The notes beneath the pieces were generated by a model. That model made no database searches and was not told the origin of the DNA. It saw only the letters and a program-made list of their open reading frames with translations. A stretch of DNA of 64,000 nt from Sedimentitalea xiamensis. Lineage in GTDB: Bacteria; Pseudomonadota; Alphaproteobacteria; Rhodobacterales; Rhodobacteraceae. The stretch spans positions 62,001 to 126,000 of the forward strand of contig NZ_JASNJE010000010.1 of assembly GCF_030164465.1 (NCBI RefSeq), written 5' to 3'. The position numbers and the translations under genes are program-made. Below, piece by piece: positions 51,726 to 60,156 of the stretch. Numbering within the stretch: the first letter of the stretch is position 1; each line of letters starts with the position of its first letter.

Positions 51726-53654
51726 TCAGGCCCTGTGCGCATCCAGATAGGCGCGGGCCTGTTCGCTGCTTTCGAAGATATGGGTGCGGGTATCGGCCAG
51801 CGCCTTGTTCAGCTTCATCCGCAGGAAGGCAGAGCCGGAATAGCGCGACACGGTGTTGTAGTAGCGGCCGGTCATGTCGGTCACCAGACGCGCCCAGTCG
51901 GCTTCGAGCCCGTCGTCGATGCGGAAGCCGTCGTAATTGACGATCACGTCCAGTCGTCCGGGGCGCTGTTCGCAGACGCGGGACACATGCTGGCGCACCA
52001 GTGCGATGTCCTCGCGGCTGCGCACCCGCATCTTCTCGAAGTTGAGAAACAGCCGCCCGGTCTCCGGGTCCACCGCGACCCGGTCCGACATGTCCAGGTG
52101 CAAGAGGTCGGTGCGCAGGTCCATTTCCGGTTCCGCAAAGATCCGCGGGTCCATCGGGGTGACTTCGCCGACGATCGGGGGCACCTCCATCAGCCGCAGG
52201 ATGTCGCGGTCGATGTCCACGCCGGGGGCGATCTCGGTCAGGGTCAGACCCTCCGGCGTCAGCGCGAAGACGCAGCGTTCCGTCACATAGAGCACCGGCT
52301 GGCCCAGCCGCGCGGCGCGGCGTCCGGAGAAGGTCACCTGTTCGACGGTTTTCAGGAACTTGCGGGTCTTGCCCTCGCGCCGGATGTCGATGGCGCCGTC
52401 GGCGATGGCGATGTCGAGCCCCTGCGCCGTGAAGGTGCCGGCAAAGACCAGTGACCGCGCGTTCTGGCTGATGTTGATGAAGCCGCCGGCCCCCGCCAGC
52501 CTGGACCCGAAACGCGAGACGTTGACGTTCCCGATGGCGTCGGCCTGCGCCAGCCCGAGACAGGCCATGTCCAGGCCGCCGCCGTCGTAAAAGTCGAACT
52601 GGTTGTTCTGCGGGATCACCGCGTCGCAATCCACGGCGGCGCCGAAGTCCAGTCCCGACGCCGGCTGCCCGCCGATCACGCCGGGTTCCGCCGTCAGGGT
52701 CATGTGGTCGAGCAGCCGTTCCTCGGCGGCGATGGCGGCGACGCCTTCGGGCATCCCGATGCCCAGGTTGACCACGCCGTTCACCGGCAGTTCGAAGGCG
52801 CAGCGCCGCGCGATGACCTTGCGCGCGTCCAGCGGCATCGGCGGGATTTCCCCGGCGGGCGGCCGGGTCCTGTTGGTGAAGGCCTGGTTGAACCTGGTGG
52901 CATAGGTCTGGACGTGGTTTTCCGGGCGGGCCACGACCACCGCATCGACGAGGATGCCGGGGATCTGCACCTCGCGGGCGGGCAGGGTCCGGGCGCGGGC
53001 GATGCGTTCGACCTGCACGATGACGACGCCGCCGGAATTGCGCACCGCCATGGCCTGGGCCAGGTTGTCCATCGTCAGCGCCTCGCGTTCCATGGTGACG
53101 TTGCCGGCCTCGTCCGCGGTGGTGCCGCGCAGCAGCGCCACCGTCAGCCGGTGCGCGGGGTAGAACAGGATCTCCTCGCCGCCGATCTCGTGCAGTTCGA
53201 CCTGTGGCGTGGTGGAGCGGTCGTTGATCGCGCCGCCGCCGTTGCGCGGGTCGACAAAGGTTTCCAGCCCGACCCTGGACAGCATGCCCGGCTTGCCCGC
53301 GGCAATTTCGCGGTAGAGCTGGCTGACCACGCCCTGCGGCAGGTTCCAGGCCTCGATCCTGCCGGAGACCGCCAGCGCGGCGAGTTTCGGGATAAGCCCC
53401 CAGTGGCCGCCGACAACCCGTTTCAGCAGCCCGTCGTGACCCAGGCGGTTCAGCCCCCGGTCCCTGCCGTCGCCCTGGCCGGCGGCGAAGAGCAGCGACA
53501 GATCCCTGGGGTGGCCGGTGTCCAGGAACCGCGCCTCAATCGCGGCCAGCAGTTCGTCCGGAACGCCGATCCCGACGAAGCCGGAGGTGGTGAGCGTGTC
53601 ACCGTCCTTGATCAGGGCGGCGGCCTCGGCCGCGGAGACGGTCTTGTTGCGCAT
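51726..53654 (-). CDS. Fused acyl-CoA:acetate/3-ketoacid CoA-transferase (family I, YdiF-like)
   Basis: This 642-residue protein joins the alpha and beta domains of class I CoA-transferases. The N-terminal domain shows SGFVGIGVPDELLAAIEARF (residues about 20-45) and the second half has the catalytic Glu segment LTAEPGVIGGQP after VVNLGIGMPEGVA. Members such as YdiF and propionate CoA-transferase move CoA between short acids. ATG 53654 gives the normal start MRNKTVSAAEAAALIKDGD; an in-frame extension to 53741 is unrelated. It lies directly upstream of the eCIS operon on the same strand but has no evident functional link to it. Confidence 0.92.
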   Translation of the reverse strand: MRNKTVSAAEAAALIKDGDTLTTSGFVGIGVPDELLAAIEARFLDTGHPRDLSLLFAAGQGDGRDRGLNRLGHDGLLKRVVGGHWGLIPKLAALAVSGRIEAWNLPQGVVSQLYREIAAGKPGMLSRVGLETFVDPRNGGGAINDRSTTPQVELHEIGGEEILFYPAHRLTVALLRGTTADEAGNVTMEREALTMDNLAQAMAVRNSGGVVIVQVERIARARTLPAREVQIPGILVDAVVVARPENHVQTYATRFNQAFTNRTRPPAGEIPPMPLDARKVIARRCAFELPVNGVVNLGIGMPEGVAAIAAEERLLDHMTLTAEPGVIGGQPASGLDFGAAVDCDAVIPQNNQFDFYDGGGLDMACLGLAQADAIGNVNVSRFGSRLAGAGGFINISQNARSLVFAGTFTAQGLDIAIADGAIDIRREGKTRKFLKTVEQVTFSGRRAARLGQPVLYVTERCVFALTPEGLTLTEIAPGVDIDRDILRLMEVPPIVGEVTPMDPRIFAEPEMDLRTDLLHLDMSDRVAVDPETGRLFLNFEKMRVRSREDIALVRQHVSRVCEQRPGRLDVIVNYDGFRIDDGLEADWARLVTDMTGRYYNTVSRYSGSAFLRMKLNKALADTRTHIFESSEQARAYLDAHRA

Positions 53655-53848
53655 GGGTCCTGCCTGCAAACGCTGTGTCGGCAACGGACCGCCGGTGCGG
53701 ATCCGAAACGCCCTTCGCTTTCGGTGTGCGCGATGCCGCACAACAGGTCAAGTGTGGCGGTCTTCTTGGCCGCCGGCCGTCCGGGACTTTTCATCCGATG
53801 CGCAATTTCGCCTTGTTTCCCCGTGGCGACGCCGCTGGACGGGTCAGC

Positions 53849-53903
53849 GGAGACGTGGCCGAGTGGTCGAAGGCGCTCTCCTGCCACGAGGGCAGGCACC
53901 TTC
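53849..53903 (+). pseudogene. 5' fragment of a tRNA-Ser-like gene
   Basis: The sequence reads as the first part of a class II serine tRNA: acceptor 5' strand GGAGACG, TG, D-arm GCC-GAGTGGTCGAA-GGC (53858-53874) and an anticodon arm CTCTC-CTGCCAC-GAGGG (53876-53892). The anticodon position reads GCC (normally Gly), while a related tRNA-Ser(GCT) would read GCT. The T-arm and acceptor 3' strand are absent, so no functional tRNA can be made. It probably marks a former or decayed integration site. Confidence 0.6.
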
Positions 53904-53921
53904 AATAAAACAAGGTGTTTT
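53897..53921 (+). terminator. Hairpin followed by T-run
   Basis: A 6-bp stem CACCTT ... AAGGTG with a 9-nt loop is followed by TTTT, in the layout of a weak intrinsic terminator on the plus strand. It also takes the place of a variable arm in the tRNA-like fragment. The stem is short, so function is uncertain. Confidence 0.35.
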
Positions 53922-53973
53922 CCTCCCAAAAACCCCGAAAACTCTTCGAATGACAAATCCTTGCCAACTCTGG

Positions 53974-56322
53974 CTATGGCTCGTTGTCGCTGACTTCCGT
54001 TTTCCGGCGGTCGAACCAACACCCTTTCAGACGCGATCGCAGAACGTCCCCTGCGGGGCGGCCCGCTTCCGCCATGGCAGCCTTCAGGCCCGGCTTTCGG
54101 GCAATCTTCTGTTCGACTTCGTGAATGCGCGACAACACAGCAGCGTCGGCCGGCGCAATCTCGCGCGCGCTGAACAGCAACCTGATCGCATCGGCTTCGG
54201 CCTTCGGGCGTGCGTCGCTGAAGCTGGCACGGTCTTCCAGTGCGGCGATCAGGTCATCTTGGGTCCGTTGGGCCATCCAGGCATCGAGATCAGATTGCAA
54301 GCCATTGCTGGCAAAGATGACAGATCTCTTTTCCAGTCGGGCGATACGGCGCTCGAGGGCCGCGACGATACTCCCATGAAGTTCCTCAGCGTCTCGCTTC
54401 AGTTCTTCGTGCCAGTCTGCCTTGAGTTGCTTCTGGGCGTAGCCCTTCAGGGTGTTGTTTCCCAGGAGAGCCGCCGCGCCGATCGCGGGGCCGAGGATGA
54501 GCGCGCCAGCCGGACCGATCGCGATCAGCCCGAACCAGGCCCCGGCGTTGCCACCAGCAAATACGAGCAGGCCGCGCGAAGCGCCATCGAGAAGGAGCCA
54601 GGCGGGGAGGTCGGAAATCGGAATCCGCTCCCGGGCGACCTCGATGCCCCCGCGCAGCACACCTATGGAGAGCGCGAACTGTAGGATGTCCGGGTCAGCC
54701 AGGTCGGCGGCATGACCGAGTGTCTCTGCGACCTGCTCCTCGATCTTCGCGATCTCGAAGCCCGGAATGGTCGTCACGAGATGCGCCCAGGGCGCACCGC
54801 TTGCCACGGCTTCCTCGGCAAGGGTGGCATTGGCGATCACGGGGATGTCCGGGTATTTCTCGAAATGCTCGGTCAGGTTCGAAAGCGCGGTCCCGCATTT
54901 CACCTGGACTGGCGTCCCGTCGACCATGAGGTCGAGACCGGGTGTATTGCTCGCCTCGGCAAGTTGGACATCGTGACCGTCGGCGATCAGCTTGTCCATG
55001 ACCAGCCGCTCGGCGGTGTATCCCCGCAGCGACCATCCGGCCCCGAAGGTAAGGAAATCACCCGCATTGCAGGCGAAAGCCATGGGATCACCTATATCCT
55101 CGGAGCGGGAGAAGTCGGCGGCCTTCATGACGTTGGGGTCAATCGCTGCGGCGTGCCAGAGCATCTCCCCAGCGGTCAGGCTCAATACGGCGAGCGCATC
55201 CGGGAAATCGGAAGTCACCTTCTTCGACGACCACGGCTCCGGAGGCCGTCCCGCCGGCGCCGGAAGTGGCCCGGCCAGGCGACCGGTAAGCGTCGCGACG
55301 CGGCGGCGCATGTCTACACGATCCTTCACAGGCATCCAGTCGAACGAACCGGTTGGCTCCCGGTCGAGTTTGCGCATGTCCGCGAGGAATCGATCCAGGC
55401 CTGTCTCGCCGCGCTGCGTGCCTTGTGCCGCCATGAGCACCGCGAGACGGGCAGCCAGCTGGCTGCGCACCACTCGTGAACCGCGCCCCATCCCGAGCCA
55501 TCCGAGCGCGGCAACGCCCACGAAGACGGTCACGGGGTTGACGAGAGTCGCCAGAAGCGAGACCAGGGCGGGACCGCTGACCAACGGGATGACCGCGCTG
55601 AGCTGCGCGGCCAGCATGTAGGGCAAGAAACCGGCGTTGGCGACGAGCGCAGCCAGGCTGGCCCATGTTACACTTGCCCCCATGGCATTGCGCGCTCGAG
55701 CCTGACCTTGCCGCAGGGCCTCGGCGATCTTGGGATCGGCTCCCTTCGCAGCGGCCTTGACAACCTCGTCATTCGAGAGAAGCGCCAGCATCTCCTCAGC
55801 TACGATCTGGGGAAACGGCAGAGATGGCTCCGCGACCATGGCAGCCTTCGCCGAGTTCCAGTAGTCTGCGGCCTTCCCTCCAATCAGTTCGGCAATGCCG
55901 CCGTCAGGTTCCTTGCGATGGGCCCTCCTGTGGCGGGCTCGGATCGAGGGCGTCAGCCTCTCGGAAACTCGAACAGCAAAGGCAGACGCCGATCGCGTGG
56001 CGGACTTCGTCGAAAGGGGAGCAACCAACGGCAACGCCATGGCCTCGGTCAATCGCGACCAGAGCCGGAAGCGCAGCGCGGCATCCGTGGCAGACGATCT
56101 GGCAAGATCATTCTGAACTGCCTGTAGGCGTTCTGCGGTGGCATCCGTTTCGAGACCGAGCTTGGCAGTCATGCCGGCCACGGCTCCCTTGGCGAGAAAA
56201 AGGCCATCGACGCATTCGAGGAGGGCGATGATCTGGCATATCTCAGCCCGCTCGAGAGTTCCGAGACCGGCAAGGATGTGGATGGGACGAACGATAGGGT
56301 GTGCCGCGGAATCATCTGACAT
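53974..56322 (-). CDS. Membrane protein with internal PD-(D/E)xK-like nuclease motif, unknown function
   Basis: This 782-residue protein is not a family I recognise by name. The order from the N-terminus is a helical part (about 1-210), a hydrophobic region with two or more membrane spans (about 217-277), a motif region, a second hydrophobic Gly-rich span (about 577-622) and a helical C-terminal region. The middle part reads GYTAERLVMDKLIADGHDVQ (434-453), GLDLMV (462-467) and PVQVKCG (471-477), matching the E ... D ... (E/Q)xK pattern of restriction-type nucleases such as Mrr. It sits 69 nt downstream of an integrase fragment. It could be a defence protein; no partner gene is seen. ATG 56322 is one of several possible starts (56334, 56391). 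Confidence 0.7.
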   Translation of the reverse strand: MSDDSAAHPIVRPIHILAGLGTLERAEICQIIALLECVDGLFLAKGAVAGMTAKLGLETDATAERLQAVQNDLARSSATDAALRFRLWSRLTEAMALPLVAPLSTKSATRSASAFAVRVSERLTPSIRARHRRAHRKEPDGGIAELIGGKAADYWNSAKAAMVAEPSLPFPQIVAEEMLALLSNDEVVKAAAKGADPKIAEALRQGQARARNAMGASVTWASLAALVANAGFLPYMLAAQLSAVIPLVSGPALVSLLATLVNPVTVFVGVAALGWLGMGRGSRVVRSQLAARLAVLMAAQGTQRGETGLDRFLADMRKLDREPTGSFDWMPVKDRVDMRRRVATLTGRLAGPLPAPAGRPPEPWSSKKVTSDFPDALAVLSLTAGEMLWHAAAIDPNVMKAADFSRSEDIGDPMAFACNAGDFLTFGAGWSLRGYTAERLVMDKLIADGHDVQLAEASNTPGLDLMVDGTPVQVKCGTALSNLTEHFEKYPDIPVIANATLAEEAVASGAPWAHLVTTIPGFEIAKIEEQVAETLGHAADLADPDILQFALSIGVLRGGIEVARERIPISDLPAWLLLDGASRGLLVFAGGNAGAWFGLIAIGPAGALILGPAIGAAALLGNNTLKGYAQKQLKADWHEELKRDAEELHGSIVAALERRIARLEKRSVIFASNGLQSDLDAWMAQRTQDDLIAALEDRASFSDARPKAEADAIRLLFSAREIAPADAAVLSRIHEVEQKIARKPGLKAAMAEAGRPAGDVLRSRLKGCWFDRRKTEVSDNEP

Positions 56323-56391
56323 GCCGCGGACCATGCGTCTCAGGCGAGAAAATGACAATCGCCCGGAGGACATCCCCCGGGCGAATTGCAA

Positions 56392-56738
56392 TTACTTCCG
56401 AACGGTCACCAGTTCGCCGTATACGACAGGACCCCCGACATCCTCGCGGAAATCCCATCCGTGCTGGAGCAGCCGATTCCCGAGGTTCTTCTGGGCGACT
56501 TTGCAATACCGGTTCGCAGTGTCCGATTTGTTCCAGCCCCCGAGATCGACAAGGCGCCGGAAATCCTTGGCCTGCGCGTAGAACCACGCGGCCCAGGTAT
56601 GGCGCGGAGCATAAGGCACCACATCCTTTCCGAGCTTGGCGGCGTCCCGGATCTTGGCGAACGCTTCCGCCATCTGCCCGCCGCCGTTTTCGCGCGCCAC
56701 ATAGGGTTGCCCGTTCGGGGCAAGAAATGCCGGCCCGC
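56392..56738 (-). pseudogene. C-terminal fragment of a tyrosine integrase
   Basis: The minus-strand frame reads AFLAPNGQPYVARENGGGQ ... VVPYAPRHTWAAWFYAQ ... LVDLGGWNKSDTANRYCKVA ... LLQHGWDF and ends at 56392. This is the C-terminal half of a site-specific integrase, with the RHT and GxxxxxxTxxRY boxes (catalytic Arg-His and Tyr). The homology stops at about 56738, where IS5-like sequence begins on the plus strand, so the catalytic N-terminal half was lost by the insertion or a later deletion. The fragment is 69 nt upstream of the membrane-nuclease gene on the same strand. Confidence 0.8.
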
Positions 56739-56744
56739 TTACCG

Positions 56745-57111
56745 GCAGATCTCCCCTCAGATCAGCGACTATGTCGGAGCGCGGGCGCTGCTCAGCGGCC
56801 TGCCGGACCTCGACTGGCTGCTCGGAGACCGAGGATATGACGCTGACCTGTTCCGGGAAGCGTTAAAAGACAAAGGGATACCTGCATGCATCCCAGCCCG
56901 GAAACAGCGGAAGAAACCGGTGAAATACGACAAGCGACGCTACAAACGGCGAAACCGCCCCTCTCGTGACATTGCTGCGCAATGCACTGCCGGGCAGTGA
57001 TCGAGATCATGTTCGGCAGGCTCAAGGATTGGCGGCGCATTGCCACACGATATGACAGATGTCCGAAAGTCTTCCTCTTCGCCATCGCGCTCGCGGCAAC
57101 CGTCATCTGAT
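56745..57111 (+). mobile_element. IS5-family transposase remnant (C-terminal part, frame-broken)
   Basis: On the plus strand the sequence ISDYVGARALLSGLPDLDW, LLGDRGYDADLFREALKDKG, RKQRKKPVKYDKRRYKRRNR is typical of IS5-family DDE transposases. After RRNR a 41-nt insertion (56959-56999) breaks the frame; the rest continues as IEIMFGRLKDWRRIATRYDRC ... LAATVI in another frame and stops at 57109. The N-terminal half is missing. The left boundary with the integrase fragment is at about 56740-56760. This is a dead element. Confidence 0.8.
56959..56999. repeat. 41-bp insertion made of two small hairpins in an IS5 remnant
   Basis: The insertion holds ATTGC-TGC-GCAAT followed by CACTGCC-G-GGCAGTG, two adjacent small palindromes. 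It splits an otherwise continuous conserved transposase sequence at RRNR|IEIMF. Length and structure suggest a small mobile or REP-like element, but one copy in the window is not enough to classify it. Confidence 0.45.
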
Positions 57112-57267
57112 GGTCATGAATTCTGACCCTAATTCTACCGAGTTTTGATATGACGATTCGCATTGCAGCAAGCAGCCGGGACCGCCGGATTTTCAAGTTT
57201 ACATGCACCAAGCTGCGCCGCAATATCACGACGATCTCCTACCCCGCATAAGAAGAAAAGGCTGAGC

Positions 57268-58248
57268 ATGACCACGAGAACCTCCCTGTCCCGTCGCACG
57301 ATGATTGCAGGATCGGCCTGTGCCGCCTTGGCACTTCTCGCAGGCCCTTTGGTCGGACAGCACGTCTACAAGGAACTCCACGAGTTGAAACCGGGGGAAT
57401 TCACCTGGCATCCGGAGCGTCAGCCCTATGGCCCGGTTGCGGTGATCGTGTCCTTGACCGATCAACGGGTTCACATCTATCGGAACGGAATCCGGATTGC
57501 CGTTTCAACCTGTTCGACGGGAAAGACCGGGCACGAAACCCCGACGGGTGTCTTTGTCGTGCTTCAGAAAGACCGGGATCACCGTTCCTCGACCTACAAC
57601 AACGCGCCGATGCCGAACATGAACCGCCTGACATGGGACGGTATCGCCCTGCATGCCGGGAATCTGCCGGGCTATCCGGCCTCCCACGGCTGCGTGCGCC
57701 TGCCGCTCAAATTCTCGGCCCTGCTCTTTGAGATCACCCATCTGGGCACGCCGGTGATCATCGCGGATGAACACCATTTTCCCGTGGATGTCGTGCATCC
57801 GGGAATGATCCTCGCAAACCATGCCGAGACGGAGTTCGAACATGTCGTCTCCACCCTGGAAGGGCGCAAGCATCCCTCCGACTGGACGCTGGACGACGCC
57901 TATCCGATCACCTCCATGATTGCCTCCTCACATGACCGCCGCATCGTTGTCATCGAAAATGACGTCGAGATTGCGGATGGGCCGCTGATCTGGGATGGAG
58001 ATCCGCTGGGTGCACATGTCTATGTCCTGAAGGGGGCACATGAAGGCGCGCAGGGGATGCACTGGCAAGCACTCACATACGGAACCTCCCAAAGTGCTGA
58101 AATGCAGGATCTTGAACGTGTCCGCACGGATGAGGCCTTTTCCCAACAGATCCGCAAACGCTTTCACCCCGGCATGATCTACATCATGACCGACCTGCCG
58201 TTGCATCCCGATAGCCGCTCGCAACGCGATTTCGTCATCATGTCCTGA
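57268..58248 (+). CDS. L,D-transpeptidase-like (YkuD) protein with Tat-type signal
   Basis: This 326-residue protein has a twin-arginine-like signal (LSRRTMIAGSACAALALLAG, residues about 7-26). The YkuD domain lies at about 55-175 with VAVIVSLTDQRVHIYRNG, TPTGVFVVLQK and the catalytic HAGNLPGYPASHGCVRL (His, Ser-His-Gly-Cys). Such enzymes cross-link peptidoglycan or attach proteins to it in the periplasm. The C-terminal 150 residues are unassigned. ATG 57268 is chosen because the signal begins there. The gene stands alone between the IS5 remnant and the META gene, on the plus strand. Confidence 0.88.
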   Translation: MTTRTSLSRRTMIAGSACAALALLAGPLVGQHVYKELHELKPGEFTWHPERQPYGPVAVIVSLTDQRVHIYRNGIRIAVSTCSTGKTGHETPTGVFVVLQKDRDHRSSTYNNAPMPNMNRLTWDGIALHAGNLPGYPASHGCVRLPLKFSALLFEITHLGTPVIIADEHHFPVDVVHPGMILANHAETEFEHVVSTLEGRKHPSDWTLDDAYPITSMIASSHDRRIVVIENDVEIADGPLIWDGDPLGAHVYVLKGAHEGAQGMHWQALTYGTSQSAEMQDLERVRTDEAFSQQIRKRFHPGMIYIMTDLPLHPDSRSQRDFVIMS

Positions 58249-58337
58249 TCGCCCGTTGGCGGGAAGCAAATGGAACGGGAACACCCGGAACGGTTTCCGC
58301 CTGCCGATCGCGGCCAATACCATCGAGGATCAATACA

Positions 58338-59279
58338 ATGAACAAGTCTTTGCTTTACCCGTTTCGACCCCTGTTTGCCTTGTTGCTCGTGCTGCTGCCT
58401 GCGGTGGCGGCTGCAGGTGAATGGACCATCGTTTCGGTGAATGGAAGTACTACCCTGGGCGAAGCGAGAATTTCACTTGATGCAGACGGTGGCATCACGG
58501 GGAATACCGGCTGCAACAATTTCCACGGCGAAGGCCGGTTTGAGAACGCGAACCTTGTCATTACCAAGCCGCTGGCCGTGACGAAAATGGCCTGCCCGGG
58601 TGAGGATCTGGCGTCGCAGGAAAGAACCATCCTGCAACTGCTGCAAGGTGCGACTGCATTCAGTCACGATCCGTTCTCCGGTGCATTCACCCTGTCGCGC
58701 GGCGATGATCGGCTGGAACTCGCTGAAGATGCGCCGTCGGTTTTCGACGCAGGTTACGTCAACACTCATGGTCTCAGCGGTCCGCTGAACATCCGCGGAG
58801 GGCCGGGCACGGATCAGCCGGTCGTGACGCGCGTCCTGCCCGGAACCCTGCTTCGGAACCTGGGTTGCAAGACCGGGGCCGATCATGATTGGTGCAATAT
58901 CGCTTTCATCGATGCCTCGGGAATTTCCGGTTGGGCCGCAGCCGAATATCTCCAGGCGGCCCCGGCCGCCGTGCGGGCACAACAAGGGTTGTTTGACAAT
59001 ATCGGTACTCTGCCCTGCCGGCTCGGAGGGGATGACGGGCTATGCGATTTCGGGATTGCGCGAGATGGAAATCATTCCGCGGTGCTCGTGATCTATGAAT
59101 CCGAGGAGCGCGAGAGAGTCCTGCATTTTGCCAATGGCGAACTGGCCTATGCCGAAATCGAGTCCGGCGAGGAGGCCGGGGCGAGCGAAAGCAGGGTTTC
59201 GGATGGCAAGATCCTGGTTTCACTTGGCGCGGAACAGTTTGAGATTTCTCAAAATCTCGTTGTTGGAAATGTCGAGTAA
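58338..59279 (+). CDS. Secreted META/SH3-domain protein (HslJ-like)
   Basis: This 313-residue protein has an N-terminal signal peptide (PLFALLLVLLPAVAAAGE, cleavage near AAA-GE), a META domain (residues about 28-125: GNTGCNNFHGEGRF, KMACPGEDLASQE) and an SH3-type domain (about 140-205: LNIRGGPGTDQPVVTRVLPGTLLRNLGC). A C-terminal region follows that I do not recognise. The family is periplasmic or surface-linked, and HslJ is tied to heat and novobiocin resistance in E. coli. It lies 89 nt downstream of the L,D-transpeptidase-like gene on the same strand and may be co-transcribed. Three paired cysteines (e.g. NLGCKTGADHDWCN) suggest disulfides. Confidence 0.85.
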   Translation: MNKSLLYPFRPLFALLLVLLPAVAAAGEWTIVSVNGSTTLGEARISLDADGGITGNTGCNNFHGEGRFENANLVITKPLAVTKMACPGEDLASQERTILQLLQGATAFSHDPFSGAFTLSRGDDRLELAEDAPSVFDAGYVNTHGLSGPLNIRGGPGTDQPVVTRVLPGTLLRNLGCKTGADHDWCNIAFIDASGISGWAAAEYLQAAPAAVRAQQGLFDNIGTLPCRLGGDDGLCDFGIARDGNHSAVLVIYESEERERVLHFANGELAYAEIESGEEAGASESRVSDGKILVSLGAEQFEISQNLVVGNVE

Positions 59280-60156
59280 TCCCGTAGTGTCCATACAGCC
59301 GGGATGTATGGCACGGGGTATCCTCAAGGGATCGTTTTGTTGAGAATGGTGCGGGATTGACACAACGGGCCGCTTTCCATTCTGGGTGAATGTGCTGAAT
59401 TCACCTTGACCACGTGATATCAACGTCAAGGGGCGGGTTTTGGTGTATGCCATTTCTATTGCCAGGGCCTTGCAAAGGTGGCGGAACAGGAAGAAGCTCC
59501 CCGATCATCGTGTCCGGGCACAGGTCGTGGACAAGGCAAATGCGCGAAGTTCATAGGTTCAGGATGGCGCAAACTTCGCGACTTTCTCAAGGACATTGGA
59601 AAATAGCGATTCACCGGACGGGTTGATCTCGCGAAGTCGCGTCTGAATACTCGCTGCAGGTGTCGAAATCTGTTTTGAAATCCGCACTTTCCGATCCCGA
59701 CAGCAAATTCGCCATCCATCGCATGACGATCAGACTATCGACCGGGTTCTTCAGTGAAACGCGTGCCTGCTCCAGCTGTCGCTGTGTCGGAATGGTCCCG
59801 TACCCGCAAAACCGCATTGACGAACTCCTCCCCTGGAATTTCCAGCCGTCAAGCTGAAAGCGCGGTGACCGCCGGACGCCGCTTGCGACCAGTTGAAATG
59901 TGGATGCCGTCATCTTCAAACTCTCACTGGTGCTCGACAAAGCGGCTTTTCACAAACCTGCAGACACGAAATGCCTGATGGAGAAGGCTGGGCATCTCCT
60001 CGAAACCCTGCCGGCCCACGCTCGTTGCGTTGCAACTCAGCAAGCGGCTGCCGAACGCCAGCCAGATTCACGAATTGGTCCATCGCGCGAAGCATTTGGT
60101 TGGCCGCGAAATGCACGGTGCCGCTTGTTTGCCGGGAAGCAGGCTTTGCGACTGTC
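59280..60156. other. 877-bp region without a clear gene
   Basis: Lower-GC sequence lies between the META gene and the convergent MscS-type gene. It holds a 7-bp inverted repeat (CCATACA ... TGTATGG, 59291-59311) just after the META stop, with no T-run, and a second (GGTGAAT ... ATTCACC) around 59390-59405. A 109-codon open frame on the minus strand (59611-59940) matches nothing I know and has no clear ribosome site. Fragments of decayed mobile elements are likely, but I cannot name them. Confidence 0.5.

Larger units (their letters stand above)
53655..53973. other. Intergenic region with tRNA-like fragment and hairpin
   Basis: This 319-bp region between the divergent ends of the CoA-transferase (start) and the membrane-nuclease gene (stop) contains the tRNA-Ser-like 5' fragment at 53849-53903 and a hairpin with T-run at 53897-53921. 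Otherwise I see only the likely promoter area of the CoA-transferase. From about 53905 onward the base composition becomes clearly more AT-rich, suggesting a junction. Confidence 0.55.

Noticed and set aside
53974-56322. eCIS effector role for the membrane-nuclease protein
   Set aside because: It lacks a DUF4157 or other loading domain, is separated from the eCIS operon by the CoA-transferase, and its surroundings and apparent base composition differ; an island gene is more likely.
59611-59940. 109-codon minus-strand frame as a gene
   Set aside because: No recognisable family, no good ribosome site and a region of apparent decay; mentioned only in the intergenic entry.
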